Position numbers and translations under genes: made by a program | The notes under the pieces: generated by a model | What the model was told of the DNA's origin: nothing | The model's input: only the letters and a program-made list of their open reading frames with translations | Database searches by the model: none | Part shown: in pieces, positions 1 to 12,210 of the stretch | Position numbering within the stretch: position 1 is the first letter of the stretch | How the letters are laid out: each line of letters starts with the position of its first letter | Origin: Viola odorata | Lineage: Eukaryota > Streptophyta > Magnoliopsida > Malpighiales > Violaceae | Direction of reading: 5' to 3' | DNA: 64,000 nt | Assembly: GCA_963691705.1 (NCBI GenBank) | Contig: OY829540.1 | Location: 45,296,158 to 45,360,157 of the forward strand

Positions 1-624
1 GGACGTGACCTTTCACAACGCTTAACAGACAACATGTGCAGACGTGACCAGACACAACATTATCAGATGACATGTGCGGAAGTGACCAAAAACAACATTA
101 AAAACACGATGTGGGGACGTGACCCTTCACAACGCTTAACAGAGAACATGTGCGGACGTGACCAGACACAACATTATCAGACGACATGTGCGGACGTCAC
201 CAAACACGATGTGGGGACGTGACCCTTCACAACGCTTAACAGACAACATGTGCGGACGTGACCAGATACAACATTATAAGACGACATGTGCGAACGTTAC
301 CAGACACAACATTATCAGACAACATGTGCGGACGTGACCAAACACGATGTGGGGACGTGACCCTTCACAACGCTTAACAGACAACATGTGCAGACGTGAC
401 CAGACACAACATTATAAGACGACATGTGCGGACATGACCACACACGATGTGGGGACGTGACCCTTCATAACGCTTAATAGACAACATGTGCGGACGTGAC
501 CAGACACAACATTATCATACGACATGTGCGGACGTGACAAAACACAACATTAAAAACACGATGTGGTGACGTGACCCTTCACAAAGCTTAACAGAAAACA
601 TGTGCAAACACAATATTAAAAACA
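1..624 (+). repeat. Partial HOR tail (m18-m23), P type
   Basis: The window opens inside m18 and runs m19 (107-206), m20 (207-344), m21 (345-444), m22 (445-558) and m23 (559-624). m19 carries GACGTCACC at 193, the mark that comes 432 bp before every alpha HOR start. m21 ends in the private variant CCACACACG (near 437), shared with the tail at 8185-8808, so this is the end of an earlier cycle closely related to the first full one. Confidence 0.9.
193..201 (+). repeat. GACGTCACC variant marking the tail before a cycle
   Basis: m19 here has GACGTCACC where other monomers have GACGTGACC. The same variant is at 8377, 16261, 22149, 26179, 28417 and 30655. Each lies exactly 432 bp before the start of an alpha unit (625, 8809, 16693, 22581, 26611, 28849, 31087). 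It is a lineage marker; I see no evidence that it is functional. Confidence 0.88.
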
Positions 625-1184
625 CGATGTGGGGACGTGACCCTTCACAACGCTTAACAGACAACATGTGCGGACGTGACCAGACACAACATTAACAGAC
701 GACATGTGCGGACGTGACCAAACACAACATTTAAAACACGATGTGTGGACGTGACCCTTCACAACGCTTAACAAACAACATGTACAGACGTGACCAGACA
801 CAACATTATCAAACGACATGTGCGGACATGACCAAACACGATGTGGGGACGTGACCCTTCATAACGCTTAATAGACAACATGTGCGGACGTGACCAGACA
901 CAACATTATCATACGACATGTGCGGACGTGACAAAACACAACATTAAAAACACGATGTGGTGACGTGACCCTTCACAAAACTTAACAGAAAACATGTGCA
1001 AACACAATATTAAAAACACGATGTGGGGACGTGACCCTTCACAACGCTTAACAGACAACATGTGCAAACACAACATTAAAAACACGATGTGGGGACGTGA
1101 CCCTGCACAACGCTTAACAGACAACATGTGCGGACGTTACCAGACACAACATTATCAGACGACATGTGCGGACGTGACAAAACA

Positions 1185-1298
1185 CGATGTGGGGACGTGA
1201 CCCTTCACAACGCTTAACAGACAACATGTGCGGACGTGACCAGACACAACATTATCAGACGACATGTGCGGACGTGACCAAACACAACATTAAAAACA
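1185..1298 (+). repeat. Reference 114-bp monomer (m7) made of three 38-bp sub-repeats
   Basis: This copy shows the complete basic unit. Sub-repeat c is 1185-1222, a is 1223-1260 and b is 1261-1298, each exactly 38 bp. All three carry ATGTGSGGACGTGACC near their left end and CACAAC in the right half; a and c both end in CAGAC, while b ends in AAAAACA. Composition is 41 A, 30 C, 25 G and 18 T, with eight CpG sites. Identical or near-identical 114-bp copies recur through the window. The reading as an ancestral 38-bp trimer rests on the shared core, the equal lengths and the way other monomer lengths fit multiples of 38. Confidence 0.93.
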
Positions 1299-2416
1299 CG
1301 ATGTGGGGACGTGACCCTTCACAACGCTTAACAGACAACATGTGCAGACGTGACCAGACACAACATTATCAGACGACATGTGCGGATGTGACCAAACACG
1401 ATGTGGGGACGTGACCCTTCACAACGCTTAACAGACAATATGTGCGGACGTGACCAAACACAACATTAAAAATACGATGTGGGGACGTGACCTTTCACAA
1501 CGCTTAACAGACAACATGTGCAGACGTGACCAGACACAACATTATTAGACGACATGTGCGGACGTGACCAAACACGATGTGAGGACGTAACCCTTCACAA
1601 TGCTTAACAGACAACATGTGCGGACGTGACCAGACACAACATTATCAGACGACATGTGCGGACGCGACCAAAAACGATGTGGGGACGTGACCCTTCACAA
1701 CTCTTAACAGACAACATGTGCGGACGTGACCAAACACAACATTAAAAATACGATGTGGGGACGTGACCTTTCACAACGCTTAACAGACAACATGTGCAGA
1801 CGTGACCAGACACAACATTATCAGACGACATGTGCGGATGTGACCAAACACGATGTGGGGACGTGACCCTTCACAACGCTTAACAGAAAACATGTGCAGA
1901 CGTTACCAGACACAACATTATCAGACGACATGTGCGGACGCGACCAAAAACGAAGTGGGGACGTGACCCTTCACAACTCTTAACAGACAACATGTGCGTA
2001 CGTGACCAAACACAACATTAAAAATACGATGTGGGGACGTGACCTTTCACAACGCTTAACAGACAACATGTGCAGACGTGACCAGACACAACATTATCAG
2101 ACGACATGTGCTGATGTGACCAAACACGATGTGGGGACGTGACCCTTCACAACGCTTAACAGACAACATGTGCGGACGTGACCAAACACAACATTAAAAA
2201 TACGATGTGGGGACGTGACCTTTCACAACGCTTAACAGACAACATGTGCAGACGTGACCAGACACAACATTATCAGATGACATGTGCGGAAGTGACCAAA
2301 AACAACGTTAAAAACACGATGTGGGGACGTGACCCTTCACAACGCTTAACAGAGAACATGTGCGGACGTGACCAGACACAACATTATCAGACGACATGTG
2401 CGGACGTGACCAAACA

Positions 2417-2554
2417 CGATGTGGGGACGTGACCCTTCACAACGCTTAACAGACAACATGTGCGGACGTGACCAGATACAACATTATAAGACGACGTGTG
2501 CGAACGTTACCAGACACAACATTATCAGACAACATGTGCGGACGTGACCAAACA
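2417..2554 (+). repeat. 138-bp monomer (m20) with an extra 38-bp sub-repeat
   Basis: This monomer has the usual c sub-repeat, then two a-like sub-repeats (ending TATAAGAC and TATCAGAC), then a b sub-repeat shortened by 14 bp. Its length is 4 x 38 - 14 = 138. The second a-like copy carries GCGAACGTTACC, with a palindromic AACGTT in place of the usual GGACGTGACC. This form occurs once in most HORs up to about 50.8 kb and is absent from the HOR family after that. It is the clearest independent evidence that 38 bp is a unit of gain and loss. Confidence 0.9.
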
Positions 2555-2834
2555 CGATGTGGGGACGTGACCCTTCACAATGCTTAACAGACAACATGTG
2601 CAGACGTGACCAGACACAACATTATAAGACGACATGTGCGGGCATGACCAAACACGATGTGGGGACGTGACCCTTCATAACGCTTAATAGACAACATGTG
2701 CGGACGTGACCAGACACAACATTATCATACGACATGCGCGGATGTGACAAAACACAACATTCAAAACACGATGTGGTGACGTGACCCTTCACAAAGCTTA
2801 ACAGAAAACATGTGCAAACACAATATTAAAAACA

Positions 2835-5490
2835 CGATGTGGGGACGTGACCCTTCACAACGCTTAACAGACAACATGTGCGGACGTGACCAGACACAAC
2901 ATTAACAGACGACATGTGCGGACGTGACCAAACACAACATTTAAAACACGATGTGTGGACGTGACCCTTCACAACGCTTAACAAACAACATGTGCAGACG
3001 TGACCAGACACAACATTATCAAACGACATGTGCGGACATGACCAAACACGATGTGGGGACGTGACCCTTCATAACGCTTAATAGACAACATGTGCGGACG
3101 TGACCAGACACAACATTATCAAACGACATGTGCGGACGTGACAAAACACAACATTAAAAACACGATGTGGTGACGTGACCCTTCACAAAACTTAACAGAA
3201 AACATGTGCAAACACAATATTAAAAACACGATGTGGGGACGTGACCCTTCACAACGCTTAACAGACAACATGTGCAAACACAACATTAAAAACACGATGT
3301 GGGGACGTGACCCTGCACAACGCTTAACAGACAACATGTGCGGACGTTACCAGACACAACATTATCAGACGACATGTGCGGACGTGACAAAACACGATGT
3401 GGGGACGTGACCCTTCACAACGCTTAACAGACAACATGTGCAAACACAACATTAAAAACACGATGTGGGGACGTGACCCTGCACAACGCTTAACAGACAA
3501 CATGTGCGGACGTTACCAGACACAACATTATCAGACGACATGTGCGGACGTGACAAAACACGATGTGGGGACGTGACCCTTCACAACGCTTAACAGACAA
3601 CATGTGCGGACGTGACCAGACACAACATTATCAGACGACATGTGCGGACGTGACCAAACACAACATTAAAAACACGATGTGGGGACGTGACCCTTCACAA
3701 CGCTTAACAGACAACATGTGCAGACGTGACCAGACACAACATTATCAGACGACATGTGCGGACGTGACCAAACACGATGTGGGGACGTGACCCTTCACAA
3801 CGCTTAACAGACAACATGTGCGGACGTGACCAGATACAACATTATAAGACGACGTGTGCGAACGTTACCAGACACAACATTATCAGACAACATGTGCGGA
3901 CGTGACCAAACACGATGTGGGGACGTGACCCTTCATAACGCTTAATAGACAACATGTGCGGACGTGACCAGACACAACATTATCAAACGACATGTGCGGA
4001 CGTGACCAAACACAACATTAAAAACACGATGTGGGGACGTGACCCTGCACAACGCTTAACAGACAACATGTGCGGACGTTACCAGACACAACATTATCAG
4101 ACGACATGTGCGGACGTGACAAAACACGATGTGGGGACGTGACCCTTCACAACGCTTAACAGACAACATGTGCAAACACAACATTAAAAACACGATGTGG
4201 GGACGTGACCCTGCACAACGCTTAACAGACAACATGTGCGGACGTTACCAGACACAACATTATCAGACGACATGTGCGGACGTGACAAAACACGATGTGG
4301 GGACGTGACCCTTCACAACGCTTAACAGACAACATGTGCGGACGTGACCAGACACAACATTATCAGACGACATGTGCGGACGTGACCAAACACAACATTA
4401 AAAACACGATGTGGGGACGTGACCCTTCACAACGCTTAACAGACAACATGTGCAGACGTGACCAGACACAACATTATCAGACGACATGTGCGGATGTGAC
4501 CAAACACGATGTGGGGACGTGACCCTTCACAACGCTTAACAGAAAACATGTGCAGACGTTACCAGACACAACATTATCAGACGACATGTGCGGACGCGAC
4601 CAAAAACGAAGTGGGGACGTGACCCTTCACAACTCTTAACAGACAACATGTGCGTACGTGACCAAACACAACATTAAAAATACGATGTGGGGACGTGACC
4701 TTTCACAACGCTTAACAGACAACATGTGCAGACGTGACCAGACACAACATTATCAGACGACATGTGCTGATGTGACCAAACACGATGTGGGGACGTGACC
4801 CTTCACAACGCTTAACAGACAACATGTGCGGACGTGACCAAACACAACATTAAAAATACGATGTGGGGACGTGACCTTTCACAACGCTTAACAGACAACA
4901 TGTGCAGACGTGACCAGACACAACATTATCAGATGACATGTGCGGAAGTGACCAAAAACAACGTTAAAAACACGATGTGGGGACGTGACCCTTCACAACG
5001 CTTAACAGAGAACATGTGCGGACGTGACCAGACACAACATTATCAGACGACATGTGCGGACGTGACCAAACACGATGTGGGGACGTGACCCTTCACAACG
5101 CTTAACAGACAACATGTGCGGACGTGACCAGATACAACATTATAAGACGACGTGTGCGAACGTTACCAGACACAACATTATCAGACAACATGTGCGGACG
5201 TGACCAAACACGATGTGGGGACGTGACCCTTCACAATGCTTAACAGACAACATGTGCAGACGTGACCAGACACAACATTATAAGACGACATGTGCGGGCA
5301 TGACCAAACACGATGTGGGGACGTGACCCTTCATAACGCTTAATAGACAACATGTGCGGACGTGACCAGACACAACATTATCATACGACATGCGCGGATG
5401 TGACAAAACACAACATTAAAAACACGATGTGGTGACGTGACCCTTCACAAAGCTTAACAGAAAACATGTGCAAACACAATATTAAAAACA
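2835..5490 (+). repeat. Rearranged beta HOR, 2,656 bp
   Basis: The order is m1-m6, m5-m6 again (3395-3560), m7, an m8/m19 chimera (3675-3774), m20 (3775-3912), an m3-like 114-mer (3913-4026), m6, m5, m6, m7, m8, then m14-m23. The m9-m13 block is missing and the m5-m6 pair appears in repeated form. It is a beta unit (ATGTGCAG, ATCAAACG) with a Q tail. The mosaic fits at least two unequal exchanges between neighbouring HORs. Confidence 0.88.
3675..3774 (+). repeat. Chimeric monomer m8/m19 at a recombination junction
   Basis: The left part matches m8 (ACATGTGCAGACG), but the right end reads GGACGTGACC like m19 instead of the m8 form GGATGTGACC, and the next monomer is m20, as expected after m19. 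The same junction is seen at 11693-11792. It looks like in-register exchange between two similar 100-bp monomers that removes m9-m19. Confidence 0.8.
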
Positions 5491-8400
5491 CGATGTGGGG
5501 ACGTGACCCTTCACAACGCTTAACAGACAACATGTGCGGACGTGACCAGACACAACATTAACAGACGACATGTGCGGACGTGACCAAACACAACATTTAA
5601 AACACGATGTGTGGACGTGACCCTTCACAACGCTTAACAAACAACATGTGCAGACGTGACCAGACACAACATTATCAAACGACATGTGCGGACATGACCA
5701 AACACGATGTGGGGACGTGACCCTTCATAACGCTTAATAGACAACATGTGCGGACGTGACCAGACACAACATTATCAAACGACATGTGCGGACGTGACAA
5801 AACACAACATTAAAAACACGATGTGGTGACGTGACCCTTCACAAAACTTAACAGAAAACATGTGCAAACACAATATTAAAAACACGATGTGGGGACGTGA
5901 CCCTTCACAACGCTTAACAGACAACATGTGCAAACACAACATTAAAAACACGATGTGGGGACGTGACCCTGCACAACGCTTAACAGACAACATGTGCGGA
6001 CGTTACCAGACACAACATTATCAGACGACATGTGCGGACGTGACAAAACACGATGTGGGGACGTGACCCTTCACAACGCTTAACAGACAACATGTGCGGA
6101 CGTGACCAGACACAACATTATCAGACGACATGTGCGGACGTGACCAAACACAACATTAAAAACACGATATGGGGACGTGACCCTTCACAACGCTTAACAG
6201 ACAACATGTGCAGACGTGACCAGACACAACATTATCAGACGACATGTGCGGATGTGACCAAACACGATGTGGGGACGTGACCCTTCACAACGCTTAACAG
6301 ACAACATGTGCGGACGTGACCAAACACAACATTAAAAATACGATGTGGGGACGTGACCTTTCACAACGCTTAACAGACAACATGTGCAGACGTGACCAGA
6401 CACAACATTATTAGACGACATGTGCGGACGTGACCAAACACGATGTGGGGACGTGACCCTTCACAACGCTTAACAGACAACATGTGCGGACGTGACCAGA
6501 CACAACATTATCAGACGACATGTGCGGACGCGACCAAAAACGATGTGGGGACGTGACCCTTCACAACTCTTAACAGACAACATGTGCGGACGTGACCAAA
6601 CACAACATTAAAAATACGATGTGGGGACGTGACCTTTCACAACGCTTAACAGACAACATGTGCAGACGTGACCAGACACAACATTATCAGACGACATGTG
6701 CGGATGTGACCAAACACGATGTGGGGACGTGACCCTTCACAACGCTTAACAGACAACATGTGCGGACGTGACCAAACACAACATTAAAAATACGATGTGG
6801 GGACGTGACCTTTCACAACGCTTAACAGACAACATGTGCAGACGTGACCAGACACAACATTATCAGACGACATGTGCGGATGTGACCAAACACGATGTGG
6901 GGACGTGACCCTTCACAACGCTTAACAGAAAACATGTGCAGACGTTACCAGACACAACATTATCAGACGACATGTGCGGACGCGACCAAAAACGATGTGG
7001 GGACGTGACCCTTCACAACTCTTAACAGACAACATGTGCGGACGTGACCAAACACAACATTAAAAATACGATGTGGGGACGTGACCTTTCACAACGCTTA
7101 ACAGACAACATGTGCAGACGTGACCAGACACAACATTATCAGATGACATGTGCGGAAGTGACCAAAAACAACATTAAAAACACGATGTGGGGACGTGACC
7201 CTTCACAACGCTTAACAGAGAACATGTGCGGACGTGACCAGACACAACATTATCAGACGACATGTGCGGATGTGACCAAACACGATGTGGGGACGTGACC
7301 CTTCACAACGCTTAACAGACAACATGTGCGGACGTGACCAAACACAACATTAAAAATACGATGTGGGGACGTGACCTTTCACAACGCTTAACAGACAACA
7401 TGTGCAGACGTGACCAGACACAACATTATCAGATGACATGTGCGGAAGTGACCAAAAACAACATTAAAAACACGATGTGGGGACGTGACCCTTCACAACG
7501 CTTAACAGAGAACATGTGCGGACGTGACCAGACACAAGATTATCAGACGACATGTGCGGACGTGACCAAACACGATGTGGGGACGTGACCCTTCACAACG
7601 CTTAACAGACAACATGTGCGGACGTGACCAGATACAACATTATAAGACGACATGTGCGAACGTTACCAGACACAACATTATTAGACAACATGTGCGGACG
7701 TGACCAAACACGATGTGGGGACGTGACCCTTCACAACGCTTAACAGACAACATGTGCGGACGTGACCAGACACAACATTATAAGACGCCATGTGCGGACG
7801 TGACCAAACACAACATTAAAAACACGATGAGTGGACGTGACCCTTCACAACGCTTAACAGACAACATGTGCAGACGTGACCAGACACAACATTATAAGAC
7901 GACATGTGCGGACATGACCAAACACGATGTGGGGACGTGACCCTTCATAACGCTTAACAGACAACATGTGCGGACGTGACCAAACACAACATTAAAAATA
8001 CGATGTGGGGACGTGACATTTCACAACGCTTAACAGACAACATGTGCAGACGTGACCAGACACAACATTATCAGACGACATGTGCGGATGTGACCAAACA
8101 CGATGTGGGGACGTGACCCTTCACAACGCTTAACAGACAACATGTGCGGACGTGACCAAACACAACATTAAAAATACGATGTGGGGACGTGACCTTTCAC
8201 AACGCTTAACAGACAACATGTGCAGACGTGACCAGACACAACATTATCAGATGACATGTGCGGAAGTGACCAAAAACAACATTAAAAACACGATGTGGGG
8301 ACGTGACCCTTCACAACGCTTAACAGAGAACATGTGCGGACGTGACCAGACACAACATTATCAGACGACATGTGCGGACGTCACCAAACACGATGTGGGG

Positions 8401-8808
8401 ACGTGACCCTTCACAACGCTTAACAGACAACATGTGCGGACGTGACCAGATACAACATTATAAGACGACATGTGCGAACGTTACCAGACACAACATTATC
8501 AGACAACATGTGCGGACGTGACCAAACACGATGTGGGGACGTGACCCTTCACAACGCTTAACAGACAACATGTGCAGACGTGACCAGACACAACATTATA
8601 AGACGACATGTGCGGACATGACCACACACGATGTGGGGACGTGACCCTTCATAACGCTTAATAGACAACATGTGCGGACGTGACCAGACACAACATTATC
8701 ATACGACATGTGCGGACGTGACAAAACACAACATTAAAAACACGATGTGGTGACGTGACCCTTGACAAAGCTTAACAGAAAACATGTGCAAACACAATAT
8801 TAAAAACA
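5491..8808 (+). repeat. Expanded beta HOR with P tail, 3,318 bp
   Basis: m1-m16-like monomers lead to m18-m19 (7069-7282), then 76-bp plus m18-m19 again, m20, and the extra pair m24 (7711-7824) and m25 (7825-7924). A 76/100/76 run follows, then m18, m19 with GACGTCACC (8377), m20, m21, m22 and m23. It contains three m18-m19 blocks, so it is an expanded unit. It closes cycle 1, and its tail matches the tail at the left window edge, including CCACACACG near 8621. Confidence 0.87.
7711..7924 (+). repeat. m24-m25 monomer pair, hallmark of P-tailed and right-hand HORs
   Basis: m24 (114 bp) carries TATAAGACGCCATG, and m25 (100 bp) begins CGATGAGTGG and carries GGACATGACC. The pair is absent from the 2,210-bp prototype. 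In the left zone it occurs once in each beta unit that ends in a P tail, and it is also in the unit ending at 14434 and the unit 35131-37530. It is then present in HORs throughout the right half. It therefore marks the lineage from which the right-hand HOR families came. Confidence 0.85.
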
Positions 8809-11018
8809 CGATGTGGGGACGTGACCCTTCACAACGCTTAACAGACAACATGTGCGGACGTGACCAGACACAACATTAACAGACGACATGTGCGGACGTG
8901 ACCAAACACAACATTTAAAACACGATGTGTGGACGTGACCCTTCACAACGCTTAACAAACAACATGTACAGACGTGACCAGACACAACATTATCAAACGA
9001 CATGTGCGGACATGACGAAACACGATGTGGGGACGTGACCCTTCATAACGCTTAATAGACAACATGTGCGGACGTGACCAGACACAACATTATCATACGA
9101 CATGTGCGGACGTGACAAAACACAACATTAAAAACACGATGTGGTGACGTGACCCTTCACAAAACTTAACAGAAAACATGTGCAAACACAATATTAAAAA
9201 CACGATGTGGGGACGTGACCCTTCACAACGCTTAACAGACAACATGTGCAAACACAACATTAAAAACACGATGTGGGGACGTGACCCTGCACAACGCTTA
9301 ACAGACAACATGTGCGGACGTTACCAGACACAACATTATCAGACGACATGTGCGGACGTGACAAAACACGATGTGGGGACGTGACCCTTCACAACGCTTA
9401 ACAGACAACATGTGCGGACGTGACCAGACACAACATTATCAGACGACATGTGCGGACGTGACCAAACACAACATTAAAAACACGATGTGGGGACGTGACC
9501 CTTCACAACGCTTAACAGACAACATGTGCAGACGTGACCAGACACAACATTATCAGACGACATGTGCGGATGTGACCAAACACGATGTGGGGACGTGACC
9601 CTTCACAACGCTTAACAGACAATATGTGCGGACGTGACCAAACACAACATTAAAAATACGATGTGGGGACGTGACCTTTCACAACGCTTAACAGACAACA
9701 TGTGCAGACGTGACCAGACACAACATTATTAGACGACATGTGCGGACGTGACCAAACACGATGTGAGGACGTAACCCTTCACAATGCTTAACAGACAACA
9801 TGTGCGGACGTGACCAGACACAACATTATCAGACGACATGTGCGGACGCGACCAAAAACGATGTGGGGACGTGACCCTTCACAACTCTTAACAGACAACA
9901 TGTGCGGACGTGACCAAACACAACATTAAAAATACGATGTGGGGACGTGACCTTTCACAACGCTTAACAGACAACATGTGCAGACGTGACCAGACACAAC
10001 ATTATCAGACGACATGTGCGGATGTGACCAAACACGATGTGGGGACGTGACCCTTCACAACGCTTAACAGAAAACATGTGCAGACGTTACCAGACACAAC
10101 ATTATCAGACGACATGTGCGGACGCGACCAAAAACGAAGTGGGGACGTGACCCTTCACAACTCTTAACAGACAACATGTGCGTACGTGACCAAACACAAC
10201 ATTAAAAATACGATGTGGGGACGTGACCTTTCACAACGCTTAACAGACAACATGTGCAGACGTGACCAGACACAACATTATCAGACGACATGTGCTGATG
10301 TGACCAAACACGATGTGGGGACGTGACCCTTCACAACGCTTAACAGACAACATGTGCGGACGTGACCAAACACAACATTAAAAATACGATGTGGGGACGT
10401 GACCTTTCACAACGCTTAACAGACAACATGTGCAGACGTGACCAGACACAACATTATCAGATGACATGTGCGGAAGTGACCAAAAACAACGTTAAAAACA
10501 CGATGTGGGGACGTGACCCTTCTCAACGCTTAACAGAGAACATGTGCGGACGTGACCAGACACAACATTATCAGACGACATGTGCGGACGTGACCAAACA
10601 CGATGTGGGGACGTGACCCTTCACAACGCTTAACAGACAACATGTGCGGACGTGACCAGATACAACATTATAAGACGACGTGTGCGAACGTTACCAGACA
10701 CAACATTATCAGACAACATGTGCGGACGTGACCAAACACGATGTGGGGACGTGACCCTTCACAATGCTTAACAGACAATATGTGCAGACGTGACCAGACA
10801 CAACATTATAAGACGACATGTGCGGGCATGACCAAACACGATGTGGGGACGTGACCCTTCATAACGCTTAATAGACAACATGTGCGAACGTGACCAGACA
10901 CAACATTATCATACGACATGCGCGGATGTGACAAAACACAACATTAAAAACACGATGTGGTGACGTGACCCTTCACAAAGCTTAACAGAAAACATGTGCA
11001 AACACAATATTAAAAACA
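8809..11018 (+). repeat. Prototype HOR, 2,210 bp, alpha type, start of cycle 2
   Basis: This unit has the same 23 monomers as 625-2834, at an offset of exactly 8,184 bp. Shared features include ATGTACAG in m2 and AATATGTGCGG in m9. A few private changes, such as GACGAAACACG near 9016 and TTCTCAACG near 10521, show that it is a separate copy. The tail is Q type. Confidence 0.92.
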
Positions 11019-12210
11019 CGATGTGGGGACGTGACCCTTCACAACGCTTAACAGACAACATGTGCGGACGTGACCAGACACAACATTAACAGACGACATG
11101 TGCGGACGTGACCAAACACAACATTTAAAACACGATGTGTGGACGTGACCCTTCACAACGCTTAACAAACAACATGTGCAGACGTGACCAGACACAACAT
11201 TATCAAACGACATGTGCGGACATGACCAAACACGATGTGGGGACGTGACCCTTCATAACGCTTAATAGACAACATGTGCGGACGTGACCAGACACAACAT
11301 TATCAAACGACATGTGCGGACGTGACAAAACACAACATTAAAAACACGATGTGGTGACGTGACCCTTCACAAAACTTAACAGAAAACATGTGCAAACACA
11401 ATATTAAAAACACGATGTGGGGACGTGACCCTTCACAACGCTTAACAGACAACATGTGCAAACACAACATTAAAAACACGATGTGGGGACGTGACCCTGC
11501 ACAACGCTTAACAGACAACATGTGCGGACGTTACCAGACACAACATTATCAGACGACATGTGCGGACGTGACAAAACACGATGTGGGGACGTGACCCTTC
11601 ACAACGCTTAACAGACAACATGTGCGGACGTGACCAGACACAACATTATCAGACGACATGTGCGGACGTGACCAAACACAACATTAAAAACACGATGTGG
11701 GGACGTGACCCTTCACAACGCTTAACAGACAACATGTGCAGACGTGACCAGACACAACATTATCAGACGACATGTGCGGACGTGACCAAACACGATGTGG
11801 GGACGTGACCCTTCACAACGCTTAACAGACAACATGTGCGGACGTGACCAGATACAACATTATAAGACGACGTGTGCGAACGTTACCAGACACAACATTA
11901 TCAGACAACATGTGCGGACGTGACCAAACACGATGTGGGGACGTGACCCTTCACAATGCTTAACAGACAACATGTGCAGACGTGACCAGACACAACATTA
12001 TAAGACGACATGTGCGGGCATGACCAAACACGATGTGGGGACGTGACCCTTCATAACGCTTAATAGACAACATGTGCGGACGTGACCAGACACAACATTA
12101 TCATACGACATGCGCGGATGTGACAAAACACAACATTAAAAACACGATGTGGTGACGTGACCCTTCACAAAGCTTAACAGAAAACATGTGCAAACACAAT
12201 ATTAAAAACA
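11019..12210 (+). repeat. Truncated beta HOR, 1,192 bp
   Basis: m1-m8 (774 bp) joins directly to m20-m23 (418 bp), so m9-m19 are missing (1,018 bp). The junction monomer 11693-11792 is an m8/m19 chimera ending GGACGTGACCAAACACG, the same junction as at 3675-3774. Beta start, Q tail. Confidence 0.9.

Larger units (their letters stand above)
625..2834 (+). repeat. Prototype 23-monomer HOR, 2,210 bp, alpha type
   Basis: This is a complete m1-m23 unit and the start of cycle 1. Diagnostic monomers: m1 (ATTAACAGAC, ATTTAAAACA), m2 (ATGTACAG), m3 (ATCATACG), m4 and m5 (66 bp, lacking GGACGTGACC in one sub-repeat), m6 (CCCTGCAC), m11 (GAGGACGTAACC), m12 (CAACTCTTAAC), m18 (CAGATGAC, GGAAGTGACC) and m20 (138 bp). 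The tail is Q type: AACGTTAAAAAC in m18, GACGTGTGCG in m20, GGGCATG in m21 and CATGCGCGG in m22. Intact copies of the same length stand at 8809, 16693 and 31087. Confidence 0.93.
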
